Source: JBGOUV01 sp041477815 (GTDB taxonomy: Bacteria; Acidobacteriota; Terriglobia; Bryobacterales; JACQDG01). From it: DNA of 10,315 nt. Of this stretch, positions 5,811 to 10,315 are shown piece by piece. The position numbers and the translations under genes are program-made. The notes under the pieces were generated by a model. That model did no database searches and was not told the origin of the DNA. It saw only the letters and a program-made list of their open reading frames with translations. The stretch spans positions 1 through 10,315 of the forward strand of contig JBGOUV010000253.1 in the NCBI GenBank assembly GCA_041477815.1, in the 5' to 3' direction. Each line of letters begins with the position of its first letter. The first letter of the stretch is position 1.

Positions 5811-7161
5811 CGTCGACCACTTTCTTCTTCTTGATCCACTCGATGAAAACGTCGCGCTGGAGCGGGCCGATGCGGGGGAACGAGAGGTGGTCCGTGCCCA
5901 ACTGCGTCTTCTGGTTGGCGGCGACGAAGTCGTTGGTGGCGAAGACATAGTCGCGGTCCGGGTCGATGGATTTGCCTTCGCGGACCACCTTGGGGAGGTC
6001 GCGGCCCTTGACGGTTCCGAGGACGACCCGGTTGTCGAAGGGCATGATGGTCCAGGCGTGGCGGGCCAGTAGCTTTCCCTTGGGGAGAAAGCCGCGGACG
6101 CCGCCGAGGTTCATGTAGGACAAGTCGGCGCCGGTTTCCTCGATCATGGAACGCTCCAGGAGAAGCTTCACTTCGGACTCGGGAAACTCGCGGCGGGATT
6201 CGCCGATGGGGACGTCGACCACCTTGGCGACCTTCTTCTCCCAGCGGTTGACCAGGCGGGCGATGTCGGAGGCGGGGGCGAGCGCGGCGGAGTCGACGCG
6301 GAAACGTTTCCAGGTGGAGGAGACAGGGGACTTCTGGTCGGTATCAATCTGGAGGTCGAGTCGGCCGAATTCTACGCCGTAGCTTTTGACCCGGACCAGG
6401 ACGCGCTCGCCGGCCTTCTTGGGTTGTTCGAGGCCGGCGTGGGTGTGGCCCGAGATGATGACGCCGATTTCGGGGGCTTCGGCCAGCAGGGCATCCTCTT
6501 CGGGGGGGGCGATGTGGCCCAGGACCACCAGAAGATCGGCGCGGTCGCGGAGCTGGGCGGCGTAGCGGCGGACGGTTTCTAGAACGGGCAGCACCTTCCA
6601 GGGGCCAACGTCCTTGGGAAAGGTAATGGTGGGGAGGTCGGCGGTCATGGCGCCAATCACCGCGACGCGCAGACCGTTCACGGTGCGAATGACGTAGGCT
6701 TCGCGGGTGAGGAGACGGCCCGAGTCGTCCTGTAAGTTGGCCGAGACGATGGGGTAGCGGGCGGTGTGGAGGAAGTCCTGGATGCGCTGCCAGCCGTAGT
6801 CAAATTCGTGGTTGCCGAGAGTGGCAACGTGGGGGGGCATCCGGTTGAGGACTTCGTAAATGGGAAGACCGCGGTACAGGGTGGAGACCGGAGTGCCTTG
6901 GACGGAGTCGCCGGCATTGAGGACGAGACACCAGGAGCATCCGGCGCTTTCGCGGCGGAGCGCCGTGGCGAGTTGGGCGAAGCCGCCCTGACCCTTGTCG
7001 TCGGGGAGGAAGCGGGCGTGGAGATCGTTGGTGTGGAGGATGGTGAGCCGGCGGACCTCGCTCCAGGCGGGCGCCAGAGCCAGGTGGAGTAAGAGATACA
7101 ATCGGAGTATGCGAGAGATCCTGCTCGGCCTTGCTGTGGTGGCGGGTTTGTGGGGAGCCAT
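5803..7161 (-). CDS. Secreted UshA/5'-nucleotidase-type metallophosphoesterase
   Basis: This protein of 452 residues has a basic N-terminus, then a hydrophobic signal core (about 20-33, ending APAWS). The dimetal phosphoesterase motifs follow in order: D46-x-H48 (HTNDLHAR), GD85SVQG, GN117H118E, H216 (VVLGH) and GH239TH241. The C-terminal 5'-nucleotidase domain shows NLGGVRG (351-357) for substrate binding, MPFDN (373-377) and YVFATNDF (405-412). It likely removes phosphate from nucleotides or related esters outside the cytoplasm, for phosphate or nucleoside scavenging. At 452 residues it is shorter than typical UshA (about 550). The chosen ATG (7161) overlaps the divergent hydrolase gene by 53 bp; a TACAAT hexamer on the minus strand (7188-7183) fits it. 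An in-frame TTG at 7101 would give a shorter 432-residue protein that keeps the signal core, and is a real alternative. Confidence 0.93.
   Translation of the reverse strand: MAPHKPATTARPSRISRILRLYLLLHLALAPAWSEVRRLTILHTNDLHARFLPDDKGQGGFAQLATALRRESAGCSWCLVLNAGDSVQGTPVSTLYRGLPIYEVLNRMPPHVATLGNHEFDYGWQRIQDFLHTARYPIVSANLQDDSGRLLTREAYVIRTVNGLRVAVIGAMTADLPTITFPKDVGPWKVLPVLETVRRYAAQLRDRADLLVVLGHIAPPEEDALLAEAPEIGVIISGHTHAGLEQPKKAGERVLVRVKSYGVEFGRLDLQIDTDQKSPVSSTWKRFRVDSAALAPASDIARLVNRWEKKVAKVVDVPIGESRREFPESEVKLLLERSMIEETGADLSYMNLGGVRGFLPKGKLLARHAWTIMPFDNRVVLGTVKGRDLPKVVREGKSIDPDRDYVFATNDFVAANQKTQLGTDHLSFPRIGPLQRDVFIEWIKKKKVVDGI
7097..7102 (+). promoter_or_regulatory. Putative -10 box (TACAAT) of the alpha/beta hydrolase gene
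   Basis: TACAAT ends 6 nt before ATG 7109. The usual 7-nt step from the last -10 base places transcription start on the A of the ATG, which predicts a leaderless mRNA. There is no usable Shine-Dalgarno sequence, since the GGAG at 7104-7107 is only 1 nt from the ATG. No good -35 was seen. The box lies inside the N-terminal coding part of the opposite-strand phosphoesterase gene. Confidence 0.45.
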
Positions 7162-7933
7162 AGCGGAAGTGAACGGAACTCGATTGTATTACGAAGTGCA
7201 GGGCGCCGGCAGGCCGGTGGTGCTGGTCCACGGGGGTTTGCTGGACGGCCGTATGTGGGACGACCAGGTGCCGGTGCTGGCGAAGAAGTATCGGGTGATC
7301 CGGTACGACGTGCGGGGGTTCGGGCGGTCGGCGGAGCCGGTGGGACCGTACCTGGCGGCCGACGACCTGGCGGCGCTGCTCGACCATTTGAAGATTCCGA
7401 AAGCCACCCTGGTGGGCCTGTCGCTGGGGGGGCGCATCTCGGTGGACTTCGCCCTGTTGCATCCCGAGCGCGTGGAAGCGCTGGTGCTGCTGGCGCCGGG
7501 GTTGAGCGGGTTCCAGGGGCTCGGCGATGGGGGCAAGAGTTTCTGGGAGCGGGTGGCGGCGGCACGGACGGAGGGGCCCCAAAAGGCGGTGGAGTTGTGG
7601 CTGAAGGACCCGATCATGGCGCCGGCGATGGAGAATCCGGCCGTGGCGGCGAAGATCCGGCCGCTGGCCGAGGCGAACCAGCACGTGTTCCTGCAAAATC
7701 CGCTGTTCGAGAAGGAGCTGACACCGCCGGCCATCGAGCGGCTGGGGGCGATCCGGTGTCCGACGCTATTGCTGGTAGGGGATCGGGATGTGCGGGCGAT
7801 CGAGGCGATTGCGGGGATGCTGGATATTCACGTGCCGAACATTCGCAAGGTGGTGATTCGGGGGTCGGGGCACCTGCTCAACATGGAGAAGCCCGAGGAG
7901 GTGAACCGGCTGTTGCTCGAGTTTCTCAAATAG
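7109..7933 (+). CDS. Exported alpha/beta hydrolase
   Basis: This 274-residue protein has a signal peptide (about 1-19, MREILLGLAVVAGLWGAIA) followed by an alpha/beta hydrolase domain. H41-G-G forms the oxyanion-hole motif, S105 in GLSLGG is the nucleophile, D227 in VGDRD the acid and H255 in GSGHLLN the base, so the triad is complete. Its layout resembles enol-lactonase/esterase-like family members, but the substrate is not clear. I chose ATG 7109 because it begins the signal peptide and has a -10-like box 6 nt upstream. An in-frame upstream ATG at 6995 would add a non-hydrophobic, Arg-rich stretch made of antisense phosphoesterase codons and is unlikely. The gene overlaps the 5' end of the minus-strand phosphoesterase by 53 bp and its 3' end overlaps the converging MgtC-family gene by 8 bp. 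Confidence 0.93.
   Translation: MREILLGLAVVAGLWGAIAEVNGTRLYYEVQGAGRPVVLVHGGLLDGRMWDDQVPVLAKKYRVIRYDVRGFGRSAEPVGPYLAADDLAALLDHLKIPKATLVGLSLGGRISVDFALLHPERVEALVLLAPGLSGFQGLGDGGKSFWERVAAARTEGPQKAVELWLKDPIMAPAMENPAVAAKIRPLAEANQHVFLQNPLFEKELTPPAIERLGAIRCPTLLLVGDRDVRAIEAIAGMLDIHVPNIRKVVIRGSGHLLNMEKPEEVNRLLLEFLK
7183..7188 (-). promoter_or_regulatory. Putative -10 box (TACAAT) of the phosphoesterase gene
   Basis: The minus strand reads TACAAT 21 nt before ATG 7161, giving a leader of about 15 nt without any Shine-Dalgarno sequence. It lies inside the coding sequence of the divergent hydrolase. With the hydrolase box at 7097-7102, the two transcripts would overlap in antisense over about 68 bp. No clear -35 was identified; the call rests on sequence and position. 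Confidence 0.35.
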
Positions 7934-8366
7934 TCGAATCATCGCCGCCGCGGATCTGCTTTCGGATAGGCGTCAGAAACCGCAAGATAAGGAAGTTGAT
8001 GACGCTGAGAATGATGGCGATTTCGTAAGCGCCGTAGGCCACCGCCGCGCCGATCGCGCCGGTGTTCCAGATGCTGGCGGCGGTGGCGGTGCCGTGGACG
8101 CCGCCTGCGCCTTTCAGGATGGCGCCGCCGCCGATGAAGCCGATGCCGGTGATGAGGCCCTGGAGTACGCGGGAGTGATCGGCACCGGCGGCGCCGAACA
8201 CTGTCTCCGCCACGAGGACGTAGCCGCAACTGGCCACGGCCACCAGGGGGAAAGTGCGGATCCCAGCACTGCGGTCATCCTTCTCGCGCTCCCAGCCGAG
8301 CGGGAGGGCCAAGGCGAAGGCTCCGGCCACTTGAGCGCAATGTCGGGAGATCTCGGGCCAGTCCAT
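7926..8366 (-). CDS. MgtC/SapB-family inner-membrane protein
   Basis: This 146-residue protein has about four to five membrane segments (roughly 10-24, 40-57, 68-86, 97-114, 115-131). MgtC-family landmarks are present: WERE (25-28), RSAGIRT (32-38) between the first two segments, GIGFIGGGAIL (74-84) and GTATAASIWNTGAIG (92-106). It lacks the C-terminal ACT-like domain of Salmonella MgtC and so belongs to the short SapB-type form. Family members are linked to magnesium limitation and ATP synthase control; the function here is unproven. It starts 8 bp after the stop of the upstream serine hydrolase gene and has a good Shine-Dalgarno sequence, so it is the second gene of that operon. Its stop overlaps the converging hydrolase gene by 8 bp. 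Confidence 0.92.
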   Translation of the reverse strand: MDWPEISRHCAQVAGAFALALPLGWEREKDDRSAGIRTFPLVAVASCGYVLVAETVFGAAGADHSRVLQGLITGIGFIGGGAILKGAGGVHGTATAASIWNTGAIGAAVAYGAYEIAIILSVINFLILRFLTPIRKQIRGGDDSTI

Positions 8367-8371
8367 AGGTA

Positions 8372-8376
8372 CTCCT
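8372..8376 (-). promoter_or_regulatory. Ribosome binding site (AGGAG) of the MgtC-family gene
   Basis: The minus strand carries AGGAG 5 nt before ATG 8366, overlapping the TAG stop of the upstream gene (8377-8375). This clear site fixes the start codon and suggests re-initiation. It contrasts with the lead genes in the window, which show no such site. Confidence 0.75.
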
Positions 8377-9826
8377 ATTGTTTGTTCAGCTCCACCCAGT
8401 GGGTGAGGGCGTTGCCGGCGCGGCGGCCGGGACGGGAGAGGGCGGAAACGCCGCCGTTCAGCAGCTTGCCGCGGAGGTGGAGGGCGAGGCTGAGGAAGTA
8501 AGGCCGGCGGTTGGCGTCCTCGGTACCGATGTCGCCTTGGAAACGGCCCTCCAGGCGGTTGTCCCGGAAGGTCACGTCGCTGAGGAGGGTCTTCAGTTGC
8601 CCGCCGAGCTGGGCGTGGACGTCGCCGGACTCGAAGATCTCAAGACTGAAGGGTAGCTCCTCCTTATAGGTATGAACAGCGCCGGTCCAGGTTCCGGCCA
8701 GCTCGGGAGGCGGGCGGAACGCGGGCGGCGGGCTCGGCTTGCTCTCGAGCAAGGCCTTTTGGGCGGGGAGGAGGGCCGCGAGAATCTCCTGGCGAATGCG
8801 GTGGGGCAGGCTGACGCCGGCGTTGCACAGTACGGCCACGGCGATTCTCTCCGAGGGGATCAGGAAGAGGCTGGTGGCGACGCCGCCCATGCTGCCGTTG
8901 TGGTAGACCGTGCGGTAGGCCAGGCTTTCGTCGATCATCCAGCCGACGCCGTAGCCCGAGCCCTTCGACTGCGAGGAGGTCGGCCGGTGCATCTCTTCGA
9001 TGGCCTGGTCCGGCAGGATGGCTTTCTGGTCGGCGAGGTGGGCCTTCAGGTGGAACAAGCCAAAGCGGACCAGGTCGTGGGCGCTCGCCCAGATGGCCGA
9101 GCCGCCGCGGTGGTCGAAGTCGTAGAAGGGAATGGGGAGGCCGTCGGAACCGTAGCGCACGGCGGCGTGTTTTTCGAGATGCGGGCCGAGACCCACGGAG
9201 GTATGGGTCAGACCCAGCGGCAGGAAAACCTCTTCGCGCAGGAAGTCGGCGTAGGGCTGGCGGGAGAGTCGGGAAATGACGTAGTCGAGGACGCCGAAGC
9301 CAAGATTGGAGTACTGATACCGTTCGCCGGGAGGGGTGAGGAGGGAGCCGTAGCGACGGATGGTCTCGTCCATCGGGGGTGGGCGGTAGGGCTCGTCTTC
9401 GTAGAAGAATTGATAATGGAGGGGGAGGCCGGAGGAGTGGTTGGCTACCTGGCGGACGGTGGCCGGGGGGCCGCCGGCGCGGGCTCGCAGCTTGGCCTCG
9501 CCCAGGTAGTCGTTGAGGGGCCGGTCGAGATCGATCAGACCACGCTCGACCAGGACCATCAGGCCGGTGGCGGTGATCGGTTTGGAGATGGAGGCGAGCG
9601 AATAGAGGGTGTGCGCAGTGGCCGGGAGACGGTTTTCTCGGTCCGCCCAGCCGAAACCTTCTTCCCAGATGATCTTGCCGTCCTGGGCGACGGCTACGGC
9701 CAAGGAGGGAACCTGCTGGTCCACTAGCTGGCGCTGGAGGGAGGCGCGGAGGGAGGCGAAGGGGTCGGCGGCGGCGGGGAGGGCGATTACCAGCGCCAGC
9801 AGCCAGCGGCGTACGGGGCATGGCAT
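8375..9826 (-). CDS. Secreted serine hydrolase, beta-lactamase class C / PBP-like
   Basis: The protein has 483 residues from ATG 9826. It carries a signal peptide (about 1-19, MPCPVRRWLLALVIALPAA), then the serine beta-lactamase/DD-peptidase fold: S79-I-S-K82 (SxxK), Y172-S-N174 (YxN) and H309-N-G311 (in place of KTG). The H-x-G form of the third motif is usual in the esterase/peptidase branch rather than in true AmpC enzymes. The last ~110 residues, after a Pro-rich hinge (SPPPAFRPPPELAGTW), form a separate beta-rich domain like those attached to such hydrolases. Likely substrates are esters or D-amino-acid peptides; antibiotic resistance is not implied. Start choice: ATG 9826 begins the signal peptide and stands 7 nt from a TAGAAT box; ATG 9835 (three residues longer) is the alternative. 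Its frame stays open further upstream only through a heptamer repeat. It heads an operon with the MgtC-family gene. Confidence 0.92.
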   Translation of the reverse strand: MPCPVRRWLLALVIALPAAADPFASLRASLQRQLVDQQVPSLAVAVAQDGKIIWEEGFGWADRENRLPATAHTLYSLASISKPITATGLMVLVERGLIDLDRPLNDYLGEAKLRARAGGPPATVRQVANHSSGLPLHYQFFYEDEPYRPPPMDETIRRYGSLLTPPGERYQYSNLGFGVLDYVISRLSRQPYADFLREEVFLPLGLTHTSVGLGPHLEKHAAVRYGSDGLPIPFYDFDHRGGSAIWASAHDLVRFGLFHLKAHLADQKAILPDQAIEEMHRPTSSQSKGSGYGVGWMIDESLAYRTVYHNGSMGGVATSLFLIPSERIAVAVLCNAGVSLPHRIRQEILAALLPAQKALLESKPSPPPAFRPPPELAGTWTGAVHTYKEELPFSLEIFESGDVHAQLGGQLKTLLSDVTFRDNRLEGRFQGDIGTEDANRRPYFLSLALHLRGKLLNGGVSALSRPGRRAGNALTHWVELNKQ

Positions 9827-9833
9827 GGGTCCC

Positions 9834-9839
9834 ATTCTA
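9834..9839 (-). promoter_or_regulatory. Putative -10 box (TAGAAT) of the serine hydrolase operon
   Basis: The minus strand reads TAGAAT 7 nt before ATG 9826. This predicts transcription starting 1 nt before the start codon, i.e. a leaderless or nearly leaderless mRNA. The box overlaps the alternative ATG at 9835, which argues for the downstream start. No clear -35 is visible; the heptamer array lies immediately upstream. Confidence 0.45.
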
Positions 9840-9843
9840 CATG

Positions 9844-9871
9844 GATCGTGGATCGTAGACCGTGGATCGTG
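9844..9871. repeat. Tandem heptamer array (GATCGTG x4)
   Basis: Four adjacent 7-bp units read GATCGTG, GATCGTA, GACCGTG, GATCGTG, a perfect period with two substitutions. The array sits in the 124-bp gap between the divergent serine hydrolase and cytochrome c genes, directly upstream of the putative serine hydrolase promoter. It could be a binding site for a regulator that contacts repeated half-sites, or a neutral repeat. Confidence 0.85.
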
Positions 9872-9893
9872 GGCAAACGGCCCCGCGCGGAGG

Positions 9894-9935
9894 CCGCTGC
9901 GCCCCGTTGCAGGACTCCGCCCTGTCCTACAGCGG
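9894..9935. promoter_or_regulatory. Dyad next to the cytochrome c gene promoter
   Basis: CCGCTG (9894-9899) and CAGCGG (9930-9935) are exact inverted repeats. Between them TGCAGGAC (9908-9915) and GTCCTACA (9924-9931) are complementary with one mismatch. The right arm touches the TATACT hexamer, where a -35 or operator would lie. It may be an operator or a chance palindrome in GC-rich DNA. Confidence 0.3.
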
Positions 9936-9941
9936 TATACT
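9936..9941 (+). promoter_or_regulatory. Putative -10 box (TATACT) of the cytochrome c gene
   Basis: TATACT ends 9 nt before ATG 9951, which gives a leader of about 3 nt. AGGTGA directly abuts the ATG and is too close to act as a normal Shine-Dalgarno sequence. TTGCAG at 9907-9912 is 23 bp upstream of the hexamer, too far for a standard -35. Confidence 0.45.
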
Positions 9942-9950
9942 CTTAGGTGA

Positions 9951-10315
9951 ATGAGCATCGCCTTTCTGGTCCTGCTCGCCGCTGCCGCCACGCCTGTCGA
10001 CTACGTCCGCGACGTGGAGCCGATCCTGCGGCGGAATTGCTACGCCTGCCACGGCGCCACGCAGCAGATGAACGGCCTGCGACTGGACCGTCCCGAGGAC
10101 GCCCTGCGCGGCAGTCATACCGGTCCGGTAATTGTCGCCGGGCAGAGCGGCCAGAGCAGACTGATCCAAATGGTGTCCGGACAGGTCGCCGGCAAGCTGA
10201 TGCCCCCAGCCGGCACCCGGCTAACCGCTGCCGAGATCGCCGCCCTCCGGTCCTGGATCGACCAAGGAGCCAAACTACCTCCCCCAACACCCATCACCCA
10301 ACACCCATCACCCAC
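9951..10315 (+). CDS. Planctomycete-type cytochrome c (PSCyt1) protein, N-terminal part
   Basis: The frame is open for 121 codons to the right edge, so only the N-terminus is present. Residues 1-13 form a short signal peptide. The cytochrome c domain has the heme-binding C30-Y-A-C33-H34 motif, preceded by 'VDYVRDVEPILRRN', and a probable distal ligand Met84 in KLMPPAG, followed by LTAAEIAALRSWIDQGA. This is the pattern of PSCyt1 domains, which usually precede PSCyt2/DUF1549 and DUF1553 domains in proteins of about 700-1000 residues; that continuation is an expectation, not seen. Such proteins are abundant in Planctomycetota, Verrucomicrobiota and Bryobacter/Solibacter-type Acidobacteriota. 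After the domain comes a Pro/Thr-rich linker encoded by a heptamer repeat. The start is supported by the signal peptide and the TATACT box. Confidence 0.9.
   Translation, partial: MSIAFLVLLAAAATPVDYVRDVEPILRRNCYACHGATQQMNGLRLDRPEDALRGSHTGPVIVAGQSGQSRLIQMVSGQVAGKLMPPAGTRLTAAEIAALRSWIDQGAKLPPPTPITQHPSP
10286..10315 (+). repeat. Tandem heptamer array (ACACCCA/TCACCCA) coding a Pro-rich linker
   Basis: AACACCC and ATCACCC alternate twice (four 7-bp units, exact 14-bp period) and reach the window edge. The array is read as the linker after the cytochrome c domain. Its ACACCCA unit is identical to that of the array in the propeller gene, in the same sense orientation. Confidence 0.85.

Noticed and set aside
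6678..7696. Minus-strand frames opposite the alpha/beta hydrolase
   Set aside because: Pro/Arg/His-rich translations without motifs, antisense to a gene with a complete catalytic triad.
8375..9826. AmpC-type antibiotic-resistance beta-lactamase
   Set aside because: The third motif is HNG, not KTG, and an extra C-terminal beta domain is present, which fits the esterase/peptidase branch.
9907..9941. TTGCAG as -35 partner of TATACT
   Set aside because: The spacer is 23 bp, well beyond the usual 16-19 bp.

Overview
The window is high-GC DNA (roughly two thirds G+C by eye). It is packed with bacterial genes on both strands, most carrying signal peptides, and with very short intergenic gaps. The gene content suggests a soil-type Acidobacteriota, for example the Bryobacter/Solibacter group: a planctomycete-type cytochrome c protein, a SelA-like PLP enzyme, and several secreted serine and metal hydrolases. 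Planctomycetota or Verrucomicrobiota cannot be excluded from sequence alone. No mobile element, rRNA, tRNA, CRISPR array or phage gene was found.

Layout. (1) Positions 1-4549, minus strand: a three-gene operon read right to left. It encodes a FlK-like hotdog thioesterase (4549-4163), a secreted CehA/McbA-like PHP metallohydrolase (4166-2235) and a large secreted protein joining a seven-bladed propeller to a DUF3604-like PHP domain (2238-1). The last gene runs off the left edge. Both junctions are 4-bp ATGA overlaps, so translation is probably coupled. (2) Positions 4567-5715, plus strand: a SelA-fold PLP enzyme, diverging from the thioesterase with only 17 bp between the start codons. (3) Positions 5714-5810: an imperfect 38-bp-arm inverted repeat made of AT-rich octamers, filling the gap between converging genes. 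(4) Positions 7161-5803, minus strand: a secreted UshA/5'-nucleotidase-type metallophosphoesterase. Its 5' end overlaps head-to-head with an exported alpha/beta hydrolase (7109-7933, plus). (5) Positions 9826-7926, minus strand: a two-gene operon of a secreted class-C beta-lactamase-like serine hydrolase and an MgtC/SapB-family membrane protein. (6) Position 9951 to the right edge, plus strand: the N-terminus of a PSCyt1-type cytochrome c protein.

The genes mostly suggest extracytoplasmic hydrolysis and scavenging rather than one named pathway. I see no defence system, secondary-metabolite cluster or recognisable new machine. The most distinctive features are three. First, two different PHP-type hydrolases sit in tandem behind a thioesterase, one fused to a propeller. 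Second, a family of drifting 7-8 bp tandem repeats occurs at gene boundaries and in Pro-rich linkers, and one unit (ACACCCA) is shared by two unrelated genes. Third, the lead genes of transcription units carry a -10-like hexamer almost touching the start codon and no ribosome binding site, suggesting leaderless or near-leaderless transcripts. Two long coding regions run off the window edges (1-2238 minus and 9951-10315 plus) and are easy to overlook.
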